A stretch of DNA of 50,961 bases from Candidatus Omnitrophota bacterium (GCA_013202925.1 JABMRA010000058.1:1-50961); one strand, 5' to 3'. Counted from the stretch's first letter, positions 1 through 8,115 are shown. Program-made: numbers and translations. The notes: generated from the sequence alone by a model not told the origin.

Positions 1-115
1 ATGACGTGAACATCGTTCTCGCAATGACGTGAACATCGTTCTCGCAATGACGTGAACATCGTTCTCGCAATGACGTGAACATCGTTCTCGCAATGACGTG
101 AACATCGTTCTCGCA
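1..115. repeat. 23-bp tandem repeat, five exact units
   Basis: Five head-to-tail copies of a 23-bp unit run without spacers from the first base. Each unit contains CTCGCAATGACG, the terminal sequence of the neighbouring GIY-YIG element, joined to an 11-bp filler (TGAACATCGTT). The array therefore looks like amplification of an element end. It has no spacer variation, so it is not a CRISPR array. It may continue beyond the window. Confidence 0.95.
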
Positions 116-143
116 ATGACGAGGAGCTCGTCGTCATTGCGAG
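110..143. repeat. Head-to-head palindrome of two element ends
   Basis: CTCGCAATGACGA at the left is followed after GGAGCTCG by its exact reverse complement TCGTCATTGCGAG, giving a 13-bp perfect stem. It marks the junction between the tandem array and the left end of the GIY-YIG element. Confidence 0.85.
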
Positions 144-161
144 GTGACCAACAAATTGACC

Positions 162-458
162 CTACGAAGCAATCTCATCATATAAATCTCTAAATTCTGC
201 GTTCGAGCTCTTGATCAAATTTATCTTCCTTTGCCGAGAACCTCCTTTAATCTGTTTCTCTCTTAAAATTGCATTCTCTATATCATCAAATACTTCATAA
301 TAGACTAACTTGTCAACATTGTAGCTCTTACTAAATCCATCCGCCATTTTCTGCTTGTGTTCGTAAATCCTCTTTACTAAATCACTAGTAATACCGGTAT
401 AAATAACCGAGTTTGTCTTATTTGTCATTAAGTAAACGTAACTATGTCGTTGTATCAT
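162..458 (-). CDS. Small GIY-YIG nuclease family protein
   Basis: A 98-residue stand-alone GIY-YIG domain of the URI/COG2827-like type. Visible signatures are SYVYL (residues 6-10), IYTG (19-22), the probable catalytic Arg30 followed by YEH, and Glu67 in ILREKQIK, which should bind the metal. Asn80 in KIN and the C-terminal FRDLYDE tail match the family's NPxWxDL end, with Phe in place of Trp. Family members cut or nick DNA, but the role of short stand-alone forms is mostly unknown. The stop codon falls inside the left inverted repeat and the start lies just inside the right one. There is no clear ribosome binding site. I infer the repeat is its substrate or the unit it helps move. Identity as GIY-YIG is secure, function is not. 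Confidence 0.88.
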   Translation of the reverse strand: MIQRHSYVYLMTNKTNSVIYTGITSDLVKRIYEHKQKMADGFSKSYNVDKLVYYEVFDDIENAILREKQIKGGSRQRKINLIKSSNAEFRDLYDEIAS

Positions 459-470
459 TTGTTTTGCTCA

Positions 471-520
471 CATGCGATTGCTTCGTAGTGCTCTCTATTC
501 AAACTCTCCTCGCAATGACG
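471..520. repeat. Right terminal inverted repeat of the GIY-YIG element
   Basis: It begins CATGCGATTGCTTCG and ends CTCGCAATGACG. The same order, CATGAGATTGCTTCG then CTCGCAATGACG, is seen at 30158-30205. The arm sits between the nuclease start and the murF stop. Confidence 0.75.
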
Positions 521-521
521 A

Positions 522-1910
522 TTACGCCTTTTTGGTACGCTCCAGCTCCTCCACTATCTGCTCCATCTTCATGGCGCGTGAACCCTTCACGAGAATCGTG
601 TCGCCCTTTTTAATCAGATTCGCAACCGCCCCGCAGGCCTCTTTGGTAAGATTGCAGAGCTTTATCTTTTTCTCGTTCATCCCTGCCTCCTGGGCGCCTT
701 TTGAAACGTGCTCGGCGAGTTTACCGACGGCAACTATCAGGTCGATCCCCGACTCTGCTGCCTGCCTCCCGACCAGATGGTGGAACCTACCGGCAAGATT
801 GCCCAGCTCAAGCATGTCACCGGCGACCAGTATCTTCCTGCCCTTTGTGGTTATATCCTTCAACGACTCTATTGCCGTTTTCATCGACAGCGGGTTGGAA
901 TTGTACGAATCATTTATGATCCTTATATCGCCTATCCTTTTTACCTCCATCCTCATGTTCGGGACCCTGAACTCGCTCAGCGCCTCTCTTATCTCATCGA
1001 TAGTAACGCCAAAATCCCAGCTGGCTGCTATGGCGCCAAGGACATTGTAGACGTTGTGCCTGCCGACCACGCCCAGGCTTATCTCGTGCTTGCCGTTCAA
1101 CCTGAAATTTATCCCGTCCGGCTCGAGGTTCAGCTTGTCTGCGTAAAAATCGTATGCCTTGTCCAGTCCGAACGTTATCGTCTTCAGTTTTGTCTTTACG
1201 CTGTCCAGTAATTCATCGTCGGCATTCAGCACGACCTTTGCGCCCTTGTCCTTATCCAGATACTCCAGGATCTCGCACTTGGCCTTTAACACTGTCTTTG
1301 TATCCTTTAGATATTCGAGGTGAGACGGCCCGATATTCGTAATCACGGCCATGGTGGGCCTGGCCACTTCAGAAAGCCTCCGTATCTCGCCGAGGTGATT
1401 CGCGCCCATCTCCAGGACAGCCACCTTGTGTTCGGGCCTGAGCCGCATGAGCGTAAGCGGCACGCCGATGTGATTGTTCTCTGTGCCGAAATTCTTCAGG
1501 ACGCTGAACCGCTTGCTGAGAATCGCTGCTATCATCTCTTTGGTCGTGGTCTTGCCGTTGGAGCCGGTGATACCTATAAGAGGCACCTCAAACCTTGAGC
1601 GGTGAAGATTGGCAATGCTGCCCAGCGCCTTTATGCTGTCAAGGACCGAGATAAAAGAGATGTCGGGTATCTTGAAATTTGAATTTGTAATGCACCCCTC
1701 CTGCACGAGTATGCCGCCCGCGCCCCTGGACACAGCATCCAGGATAAAGTTGTGGCCGTCAAACCGTTCCCCTTTTATGGCCACAAAGAGCTCGCCGCCT
1801 TTTAAGCGGCGCGTGTCAGTGGACACGCCTGTCAGCATGTCTTCTTCTTGCTTCGCGCTTGATAAAAGCCTTCCCTTTGTCGCCTTTAATATATCCTTTA
1901 CTGTAAACAT
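522..1910 (-). CDS. murF: UDP-MurNAc-tripeptide--D-Ala-D-Ala ligase
   Basis: MurF ligates D-alanyl-D-alanine to UDP-MurNAc-tripeptide in the cytoplasm, the last step of murein pentapeptide precursor synthesis. The 462-residue protein has the Mur ligase order: an N-terminal UDP-binding domain, a central ATPase domain with P-loop GITGSNGKTTTK (about 113-124), and a C-terminal domain with NDSYNSNPLSM. Length is normal. The start lies 3 nt after the murE stop, and AGGAG within the murE end serves as ribosome binding site, so the two are coupled. Downstream the dcw order is interrupted by the GIY-YIG element, which ends next to this stop codon. The rest of the cluster (mraY, murD and so on) is not in the window. 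Confidence 0.97.
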   Translation of the reverse strand: MFTVKDILKATKGRLLSSAKQEEDMLTGVSTDTRRLKGGELFVAIKGERFDGHNFILDAVSRGAGGILVQEGCITNSNFKIPDISFISVLDSIKALGSIANLHRSRFEVPLIGITGSNGKTTTKEMIAAILSKRFSVLKNFGTENNHIGVPLTLMRLRPEHKVAVLEMGANHLGEIRRLSEVARPTMAVITNIGPSHLEYLKDTKTVLKAKCEILEYLDKDKGAKVVLNADDELLDSVKTKLKTITFGLDKAYDFYADKLNLEPDGINFRLNGKHEISLGVVGRHNVYNVLGAIAASWDFGVTIDEIREALSEFRVPNMRMEVKRIGDIRIINDSYNSNPLSMKTAIESLKDITTKGRKILVAGDMLELGNLAGRFHHLVGRQAAESGIDLIVAVGKLAEHVSKGAQEAGMNEKKIKLCNLTKEACGAVANLIKKGDTILVKGSRAMKMEQIVEELERTKKA

Positions 1911-1913
1911 GTC

Positions 1914-3425
1914 TCACTCTCCTTTTATAAGCTGTAAGCTATCTTGTTTTTGCGAATTTAATATTCTCCTTACTGCCTGTCTGTCGTCAAAGGGAAGCGT
2001 CACGTCCCTGAATACCTGGTATGCCTCATGGCCTTTGCCAGCCACGAGCACCACGTCTCCCTTTTTCGCCTCCTTCAAGGCCTCTTCAATGGCCTTGAGC
2101 CGGTCCACTTCGACAACGTAATTTTTTTTGTGTGCAATGCCCTCTATGATCTGTTTTATAATATCCGCCGGGTCCTCGTTTCTCGGGTTGTCGCTTGTTA
2201 TGAAGATCCTGTCTGAAAGCTCTGAGGAGATCCTCCCCATCTCAGGCCTCTTTGATTTATCCCTGTCCCCGCCGCAGCCAAATACAGTCAGGATCCTTTT
2301 TGGTTTCAATTCGCGCACTGTCTTCAGCGCGTTCTCAAGGCCGTTCCCTGTGTGGGCGTAATCCACGAATACCAGAAAATCCTGGCCGCAATCTATCTTC
2401 TCGAGCCTGCCAGGCAGGGCCGCGATCCTCTCTATGCCTGATTTTACCTGATTGAGGTCCATGTCCATGGCAATGCCGGCCGAGGCCGCAGCCAGGATAT
2501 TGTAGACATTGTGCCTGCCGATCAGGTGTGAGGCGATTTCAATAGAACCGCCTGCAGCGCAAAGTTTGAATTTCAGGCCTTTGGCTGAAAATTTAATTTC
2601 TCTGGCAGAGACATCCGCCTCCTGCTCGATGCCGTACGTGATCACGCCGGCCTTTTTCTCTGAGCGCACCTTTTTTATGATCTTCTCCGCATGCGGATCG
2701 TCCTTATTTATTACTGCGTAACCGCCCTGTTTTATTTTTGTAAACAATATTGCCTTTGACGCAAAATAATTTTCCATATCTTTGTGATAATCCAGGTGTT
2801 CGCTCGTCAGATTCGTGAATATTGCGATATCGAAACTCAGGCCGTCCACCCTGCCCTGGTCCAAGGAATGCGAAGAGACCTCGAGTATGCAATTTTTTAC
2901 CTTCTCCTTTTGCATGTTGCTCAAAAGTGAATACAGGTCCAGCACGCCAGGCGTGGTATTTGAGGCAGGTATAAGACGCTTTCCAAATCTATAATTTATG
3001 GTGCCGATGATGCCGGCCTTTTCAGATCTTGCGTCAAACAGGCCTTCCAGCAGATACGTGGTGGTGGTCTTTCCATTCGTGCCGGTCACGCCGATCAGCC
3101 GCATCCTGCTAGAGACATCGCCATAGAAGGCGGCAGCGACTTCAGACAGCGCGCGCCTTGCGTCATTTACATATATAAAGGTACTGCCCCGCGTAAAACT
3201 AAATGTCTTTGCCTTTGCGTATTCCAATACTACCGCACAGGCACCCCTGTCTATTGCCTCATTTATAAAATCCCCTCCATTGAAACACGCGCCTTTGATC
3301 GCAATGAAAACATACGCATCCTTGACCGACTTTGAATCGCAGCTAATGCCCTTTATCTCCAGAGAGGCCTTGCCATCTACCTTTTTCACATTGCTCAACG
3401 CCTCTATTAATCTTTTAAGCTTCAT
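1914..3425 (-). CDS. murE: UDP-MurNAc-tripeptide synthetase, meso-diaminopimelate type
   Basis: MurE adds the third residue of the stem peptide. The 503-residue protein shows P-loop GVTGTNGKTTTT (about 112-123), an N-terminal substrate domain with CDSK, and near the C-terminus DNPRNEDP (412-419). The DNPR form is the one known to select meso-diaminopimelate over lysine. GKGHEAYQ follows at about 463-470. This predicts a Gram-negative type peptidoglycan. The gene sits 2 nt after ftsI and 3 nt before murF in the same operon. Confidence 0.97.
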   Translation of the reverse strand: MKLKRLIEALSNVKKVDGKASLEIKGISCDSKSVKDAYVFIAIKGACFNGGDFINEAIDRGACAVVLEYAKAKTFSFTRGSTFIYVNDARRALSEVAAAFYGDVSSRMRLIGVTGTNGKTTTTYLLEGLFDARSEKAGIIGTINYRFGKRLIPASNTTPGVLDLYSLLSNMQKEKVKNCILEVSSHSLDQGRVDGLSFDIAIFTNLTSEHLDYHKDMENYFASKAILFTKIKQGGYAVINKDDPHAEKIIKKVRSEKKAGVITYGIEQEADVSAREIKFSAKGLKFKLCAAGGSIEIASHLIGRHNVYNILAAASAGIAMDMDLNQVKSGIERIAALPGRLEKIDCGQDFLVFVDYAHTGNGLENALKTVRELKPKRILTVFGCGGDRDKSKRPEMGRISSELSDRIFITSDNPRNEDPADIIKQIIEGIAHKKNYVVEVDRLKAIEEALKEAKKGDVVLVAGKGHEAYQVFRDVTLPFDDRQAVRRILNSQKQDSLQLIKGE

Positions 3426-3427
3426 CT

Positions 3428-5104
3428 CTAGCGGGGTTCGATCTTGTAATAGCCCATTAACTGGGCTGCGACTTTTTTAAAAACAGGGGCGCAGACAGTG
3501 CCGCCGTAATACTGGGGCCTGGGCTCGTCCATGGTAACTACCACGACAAACCGCGGCTTGTCGTACGGCAAAAAACCTATAAAAGACGCCGTAAAGTTCC
3601 GATGCGAGTATGTGCCGTTGGGCTCGACCTTCTGGGCGGTGCCGGTCTTACCGGCAGGGAAATATCCCTCTACCTCGGCAAACCTCCCTGTGCCGCCATC
3701 CACCACGCCCCTTAAGATCTGCCGCATCTTTTCAGCCGTGTCTTCAGAAACGACCCGGTGCATCTTTTTCGGCTCAAAATGTTCCAGGACATTGCCTGTC
3801 CTGTCCTGGACCCTGTCAATGATATTTGGCCTGACAAAATAACCGCCATTTGCAATGCTGGATATTGCGCAGGCAAGCTGAATCGCCGTGACTGCCACCT
3901 CCTGGCCCATGGACATACTGCAAAGCGAAAGTTTTGACCATTGGTTCGGGTGCCGCATTATGCCTGTGACCTCGCCCGGAAGTCCTATGCCGGTCTTTTT
4001 TCCAAACCCAAACCGCTTCATATACCTGTATAATCCGCTACTGCCTAATTTAATCGCTGACTTCATGGTGCCTATGTTTGAGGAATATTTAATAACGTCT
4101 CTAAAAGCCAGCCAGCCGTACGGCTTGTGGTCGTGGTAGGTGTGACTGGACCATTTGAATTCGCCGTTCTCGCAAAAAAATTCATCACCGGCATCAACCA
4201 CGCCTTCCTCGAGCACAGCGGTTGCGGTAACTATTTTAAAACTGGAACCCGGCTCAAAGAAATCACATATCGCGCGGTTGCGCCTCGCCTCAGCCGGGTA
4301 TGCCTTTATATCGTTCGGGTCGTAGGTGGGCCTGCTGGCAAGCGCCAGTATTGCGCCTGTATAAGGATCCATTACAATGATGTTGGCGCCTTTTGCATTG
4401 TATTTTTTAAATGAGTTGTCCAGCTCCTTCTCTGCAATGGCCTGCACCACATTGTCTATGGTAAGCACCACGTCATTGCCGTCAGCCGGCGGGATCTCCC
4501 TGTATTCATAACCAGGCACCTCGCGCTGCTTGGCATCCCTTATTGAGTACCTCCACCCAATGGTGCCTTTCAGATGATCATCAAACAAGAGCTCAACGCC
4601 TTCCAGCCCCTCGTCGTCCAGCCCTACAAAGCCGGTTATGTGACTGGCCAGTGTAGCGTTGGGATACACCCGCTGCGGCTCTTTTATAAAATCCACTCCT
4701 TTAATATGCAGGTTCCTCGCGGCCCTTTCCACGGCAGGATCGAGTTTTCGCGCCAGCCATACAAAACGCTTATCCTTGTTGAGTTTTTGGAGTATCTTTT
4801 CCGCATCGATCCCCAGGACGCCGGAGAGTTTTTGCGCCGCGGATTCTTTGTCCTCAACCAATTCAGGGTCTAAAAATATAGAGTTGAGGTTTATGGATAC
4901 AGCTAGTTCCCTGAGGTTGCGGTCGTATATCACGCCGCGCTTGGGGAGAAGGCGCACATAGGTCTTATATTGGTCAGATGCGAGTTTTGATAAGGGTTTT
5001 GCGGCGCCGAGCTGCACAAACATGAGCCGCAGGGACAGAAGGAGGAACAATGTTAATAAAGAATATAGAACTCTCCTGATTCGGGGGGTAACTAGTTCGT
5101 GCAC
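3428..5104 (-). CDS. ftsI: Division transpeptidase, class B penicillin-binding protein
   Basis: FtsI/PBP3-type transpeptidase that cross-links septal peptidoglycan. A single N-terminal membrane anchor spans about residues 10-31, followed by the PBP dimerisation domain and a transpeptidase domain. The catalytic SxxK is S287-S-F-K290, SSN follows in KYSSN, and KTG lies in AGKTGTAQK near residue 480. At 558 residues it is of ordinary length and lacks PASTA domains, so it is FtsI-like rather than SpoVD-like. The chosen start is GTG at 5104, because no ATG precedes the membrane anchor. It lies between ftsL-like and murE, as in canonical dcw clusters. Confidence 0.96.
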   Translation of the reverse strand: MHELVTPRIRRVLYSLLTLFLLLSLRLMFVQLGAAKPLSKLASDQYKTYVRLLPKRGVIYDRNLRELAVSINLNSIFLDPELVEDKESAAQKLSGVLGIDAEKILQKLNKDKRFVWLARKLDPAVERAARNLHIKGVDFIKEPQRVYPNATLASHITGFVGLDDEGLEGVELLFDDHLKGTIGWRYSIRDAKQREVPGYEYREIPPADGNDVVLTIDNVVQAIAEKELDNSFKKYNAKGANIIVMDPYTGAILALASRPTYDPNDIKAYPAEARRNRAICDFFEPGSSFKIVTATAVLEEGVVDAGDEFFCENGEFKWSSHTYHDHKPYGWLAFRDVIKYSSNIGTMKSAIKLGSSGLYRYMKRFGFGKKTGIGLPGEVTGIMRHPNQWSKLSLCSMSMGQEVAVTAIQLACAISSIANGGYFVRPNIIDRVQDRTGNVLEHFEPKKMHRVVSEDTAEKMRQILRGVVDGGTGRFAEVEGYFPAGKTGTAQKVEPNGTYSHRNFTASFIGFLPYDKPRFVVVVTMDEPRPQYYGGTVCAPVFKKVAAQLMGYYKIEPR

Positions 5105-5152
5105 AGAAAATACCTTATTTTAGCGCCTCGTGCGCGGCGCAAGTTTTAAATA

Positions 5153-5551
5153 TTAATGACTGATTGGAGTATAACTATTAATATTCGGGCTGGCCTCAGC
5201 TTCCCGACCAATGATAAATAGACTGGCAAAGAGACCTCTTTTTGCTGCGTCCTTGCGGACGATTTTTGTCGGGGAACTCTCGATTTTGACCACCTGCCAT
5301 TTGCGGGGCATGTTCAACTCTACCTTTTTTGCCAAAAGCCTTGTCTGGAGGCTGACAGGTGACTTCAAATTAAGGACATTATATCCTAAAATCCTATTGT
5401 GGTCAACAAGCTTTGAATAAATCTGGTAATTTTCTTTCACACTGAGGCCCATCTGGTAGATAAGGGCCTGCTGGTTGACGTAGACGAGCGCGATAATGGT
5501 CAGCGTAAATATGTAAACGAGGATTTTGTGTGCCTTCAGGATATCTTTCAT
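5153..5551 (-). CDS. ftsL: FtsL-like septum protein
   Basis: A 132-residue bitopic protein with a short cytoplasmic N-terminus, one membrane segment (about 10-35) and a periplasmic region predicted to be helical and coiled-coil (about 36-85). The size, topology and position between rsmH and ftsI are those of FtsL, which pairs with FtsB/FtsQ in the divisome. Sequence is poorly conserved in this family, so the call rests on topology and synteny. The ATG overlaps the rsmH stop in an ATGA junction. The C-terminal 30 residues extend beyond the typical coiled coil. Confidence 0.75.
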   Translation of the reverse strand: MKDILKAHKILVYIFTLTIIALVYVNQQALIYQMGLSVKENYQIYSKLVDHNRILGYNVLNLKSPVSLQTRLLAKKVELNMPRKWQVVKIESSPTKIVRKDAAKRGLFASLFIIGREAEASPNINSYTPISH

Positions 5552-6447
5552 GCTATCCTCTCTGCGACACGGAGTTTTGCGCTTCTTGCGCGAGGATTCG
5601 TTAGGGTTTCATCCTCTCTTGGCCGCAGTATCTTTTTCGTAAGAATACGCAAAACTCCTTTTGCCGCAAATTCCTTGAAAACATTCTTTGCAATCCTGTC
5701 TTCGAGCGAATGAAACGATATTACGCATACACGCCCGCCCTCTTTAAGGACGCCTGGCGATGCGCGGAGCGCATCTTCCATGCTGGCCAGCTCGTCGTTT
5801 ACCCTGATGCGAAGCGCCTGAAAGGCCCTGGTGGCCGGGTGGATCCGCTGGCGCCTGTATCTGTAAGGCACTCTGCTGGAAATTATCTCCGCCAGCTCAG
5901 CGGTTGTCTTTATACGGCGTTTCGCACGCGCCGCCACTATTGCCCCGGCAATCCTTCTGTGAAAACGCTCCTCGCCAAAATCCCTTATCAAAGATGAAAG
6001 TTCGATTTCGCTTAAATCGTTTACCAGGTCCTCTGCGCTAATGCCCTGGCTTCGATCCATGCGCATGTCCAGAGGGCCGGCATTCTTTATACTGAATCCC
6101 CTCTCCGCTGTCTCCAAATGAATGCTAGATATGCCCAGATCAAATAAAATGCCATTTACTTTTCCTGCCTTTATCTCTTCAAGTATTTTTCTGATATCCC
6201 TGAAATTTTTATTTATCGGTTTAAATGAGTCTTGAAACGGGTTTAGTCTTTCCTGGGCTAACTTCAGCGATTCAGCATCTCTATCTATACCAACAAGCGT
6301 TCCGCCGGGGCTAATTCTTCGAAGGATTTCTTCAGCATGTCCGCCCCCGCCCACCGTAGCGTCTATGATGATGTCTCCGGGCGCGGGGTTTAAAAAATCT
6401 ATGACCTCGTCCAGCAGGACGGGATTATGTAAAGATCTTTCTTCCAT
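5548..6447 (-). CDS. rsmH: 16S rRNA (cytosine1402-N4)-methyltransferase
   Basis: RsmH (MraW) methylates N4 of C1402 in the ribosomal P site using S-adenosylmethionine. The 299-residue protein has the family opening HNPVLLDEV, SAM motif DATVGGGGHAEEI (about 30-42), FDLGISS, the insert with HPATRAFQALRI, and FHSLEDR near the C-terminus. The gene lies between mraZ and ftsL. Its start overlaps the end of a small ORF by 23 nt and lacks a good ribosome binding site, which suggests coupled translation. Confidence 0.97.
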   Translation of the reverse strand: MEERSLHNPVLLDEVIDFLNPAPGDIIIDATVGGGGHAEEILRRISPGGTLVGIDRDAESLKLAQERLNPFQDSFKPINKNFRDIRKILEEIKAGKVNGILFDLGISSIHLETAERGFSIKNAGPLDMRMDRSQGISAEDLVNDLSEIELSSLIRDFGEERFHRRIAGAIVAARAKRRIKTTAELAEIISSRVPYRYRRQRIHPATRAFQALRIRVNDELASMEDALRASPGVLKEGGRVCVISFHSLEDRIAKNVFKEFAAKGVLRILTKKILRPREDETLTNPRARSAKLRVAERIA

Positions 6448-6613
6448 TATTGCTTTTTAAGATCTTGTATACTTCCCAGCTGACGCAACGCGAACGTTTG
6501 TCGATATTCAGGGACCTGGTCTTTCGTATGCATTCTACCGGGATATTGAAACAATGCATGCGGTCTTCTTTGGTTCCTATGTGCTTGGTATGAGTATGAG
6601 TGCGGCGATGCAT
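6425..6613 (-). CDS. Small basic protein between mraZ and rsmH, unknown function
   Basis: A 62-residue ORF fills the gap between mraZ and rsmH. It starts 13 nt after the mraZ stop, behind a good ribosome binding site (AAAGGGG, 5-nt spacing), and ends 23 nt inside rsmH. Many codons end in C or G, as in neighbouring genes. The protein is basic and His-rich at the N-terminus, with three Cys residues (HCFN, VEC, RCVSW) and no membrane segment. I do not recognise a family. It could be a real small protein or a leader ORF that couples mraZ to rsmH translation. Confidence 0.5.
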   Translation of the reverse strand: MHRRTHTHTKHIGTKEDRMHCFNIPVECIRKTRSLNIDKRSRCVSWEVYKILKSNNGRKIFT

Positions 6614-6626
6614 GACGACCCCTTTC

Positions 6627-7067
6627 TTATTGCAGCTCTATTAATTTTTCTGCCACTTCCTCGAACGAATCCTTGGACGCCGAGTAATACCCCTTCCAAT
6701 CTTCCCGGCTCCATATCTCGATTCGGTTTGACACGCCTATGATATATACGTCTCTTTTTATATTGGCGTAATCTTTTAGATAAGACGGGATAAGGATCCT
6801 CGCCTGTTTGTCCGGCACCAATTCGCCCGCGCCTGAAAAATACAATCTGTTGAAGCGCCTGTATTCTGATTTGGTGAATGACATGGATTTGAATTTCTGT
6901 TCCTGTGTCTTCCATTCGTCCTCGCTGAACATAAAAAGACATTTGTCGAGTCCGCGGGTAATAAAAAGGCGCTCTATATAGTGCTCCTTGAGCGCCTCTC
7001 TGAATTTCGCAGGGATGATGAGCCTACCTTTTCTATCCAATGTATGTTCATATTCGCCGTAAAACAT
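6627..7067 (-). CDS. mraZ: Transcriptional regulator of the dcw cluster
   Basis: MraZ is a ring-forming AbrB-like DNA-binding protein that represses the division and cell-wall operon at its own promoter. The 146-residue sequence has two SpoVT/AbrB-type halves. The first is GEYEHTLDRKGRLIIPAKFR (residues 4-23). The second is GAGELVPDKQARILIPSYL, around residues 80-98. It is the first gene of the operon, directly behind a consensus promoter and a set of 10-bp repeats that match its expected operator. Confidence 0.97.
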   Translation of the reverse strand: MFYGEYEHTLDRKGRLIIPAKFREALKEHYIERLFITRGLDKCLFMFSEDEWKTQEQKFKSMSFTKSEYRRFNRLYFSGAGELVPDKQARILIPSYLKDYANIKRDVYIIGVSNRIEIWSREDWKGYYSASKDSFEEVAEKLIELQ

Positions 7068-7070
7068 AGC

Positions 7071-7100
7071 TCACTCCACTTTGTTCTACTTTAACCCACT
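7071..7100 (-). promoter_or_regulatory. MraZ operator: three 10-bp direct repeats
   Basis: Read on the minus strand, three consecutive 10-mers are AGTGGGTTAA, AGTAGAACAA and AGTGGAGTGA, in perfect 10-bp register. MraZ is known to bind direct repeats with a TGGG core at 10-bp period. The array lies between the promoter and the mraZ start codon, four bases upstream of the ATG, so binding would block transcription or early elongation. Confidence 0.75.
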
Positions 7101-7110
7101 GTGTAATAAG

Positions 7111-7139
7111 AGTTTACCCTAATGGCGATTTTATGTCAA
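7111..7139 (-). promoter_or_regulatory. Sigma70-type promoter of the dcw operon
   Basis: On the minus strand a perfect -35 TTGACA (7134-7139) is followed by a 17-bp spacer and a -10 TAAACT (7111-7116). Expected transcription start is near 7104, directly before the MraZ repeats. Confidence 0.8.
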
Positions 7140-7215
7140 GCCCTAAATGCGCATTTTTTCAACTTACACAATATGATGGGGTTAGGACAGAAAAGGAGTG
7201 CTAAATATGGGGTGG

Positions 7216-8115
7216 TTACCTGGCCCTGCGGATGTCGTTCTCGATCTGTTTTCGCAAGGCCTCTGCGGAGGAGAATCTTCTTTCGTCTCTTATCTTTCTC
7301 TTAAATGTTATCTCTACATCTTTCCTGTATATATCTTTTTTAAAATTAAATATATGCAGTTCGATGGTCGGCTCCCTGTCTTTTCTGAATGTCGGCCTGG
7401 TGCCGATGTTCAATATGCCTTTGTAATTTTTTTTGCGCAGCTGCACGTTCACTGCATAGACGCCGCTGGGCGGGATCGCCTCGTGATGAGGATCTATGTT
7501 CGCCGTGGGAAACCCCAGGCGCCTGCCGAGCCGCTGGCCTTCCACGACTGTGCCGAGGACCGTCACAGGCCTCGCCAGCATCAGCGACGCATTCTTCAGA
7601 TCCCCTTTTTCAATGGCGCAACGGATCCTCGTGCTGGAGATGTATTTTGATTTCATCCTCACGGGCCGGACGCCGATGAGCCGGAAGCCGTATCTCCTGC
7701 TTAATCTTTTTAGCGCCGGAAAATCTCCTCCGCCCTTACTGCCAAACAGAAAATTCTCTCCCACGACAAGGGTCTTTATATCAAGTTTATCTACCAGGGC
7801 GCCTTTTATAAAATCCTCTGCTTTTATCCTCGAAAATGCCTTTGTAAATTTTATGACAAGGAAAAAATCCACACCCCTTTCCTCTATCAGTCTCAGCCTG
7901 TGTTCCAGTGAAATCAAAAGCGGGACCTTTGCGCCGGGATTCAAGACCTTGCGCGGGTGAGGGAAAAATGTTATGACAAGGGCTTTTGTCTTTAGGCGCC
8001 TTGCCTCGCTGACGAGTTTTTTCAGGATTCCCTGGTGTCCGCGATGCACGCCGTCGAATATGCCTATGGTGGCGGTGACTCCCTTTATCTTATATAGACC
8101 GTATATCCTTTTCAT
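7216..8115 (-). CDS. ribF: Bifunctional riboflavin kinase/FAD synthetase
   Basis: RibF makes FMN from riboflavin and then FAD. The 299-residue protein has the N-terminal FAD synthetase nucleotidyltransferase domain, with GIFDGVHRGHQ (about 18-28), GENFLFG and SSTRIR, and the C-terminal riboflavin kinase domain with GFPTANI, GVYAVNV and NIGTRPTF. The start overlaps the truB end by 26 nt. It is the last gene of the nrnA-truB-ribF run and would supply FAD for the Etf/acyl-CoA dehydrogenase set elsewhere in the window. No FMN riboswitch is visible. Confidence 0.96.
   Translation of the reverse strand: MKRIYGLYKIKGVTATIGIFDGVHRGHQGILKKLVSEARRLKTKALVITFFPHPRKVLNPGAKVPLLISLEHRLRLIEERGVDFFLVIKFTKAFSRIKAEDFIKGALVDKLDIKTLVVGENFLFGSKGGGDFPALKRLSRRYGFRLIGVRPVRMKSKYISSTRIRCAIEKGDLKNASLMLARPVTVLGTVVEGQRLGRRLGFPTANIDPHHEAIPPSGVYAVNVQLRKKNYKGILNIGTRPTFRKDREPTIELHIFNFKKDIYRKDVEITFKRKIRDERRFSSAEALRKQIENDIRRAR

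Larger units (their letters stand above)
132..520. mobile_element. 389-bp inverted-repeat element carrying a GIY-YIG nuclease gene
   Basis: The element starts with CGTCATTGCGAG (132-143) and ends with its exact reverse complement CTCGCAATGACG (509-520). Each terminal arm also has an inner part: GAAGCAATCTC at 166-176, and GCGATTGCTTCGTAG at 474-488. The arms are about 45-50 bp with a diverged middle. The only gene inside encodes a small GIY-YIG nuclease, whose last four codons and stop lie in the left arm. The right end is 1 bp from the murF stop codon. A gene-less relative lies at 30079-30205. That it is mobile is inferred from these features; no target-site duplication is evident. Confidence 0.6.

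Noticed and set aside
1..115. CRISPR array
   Set aside because: Units are contiguous and identical with no spacers, and no cas genes are present.
472..1050. 192-aa plus-strand ORF
   Set aside because: Antisense to murF, which is certain from its motifs.
6577..6942. 121-aa minus-strand ORF
   Set aside because: Overlaps mraZ in another frame and shows no family features.
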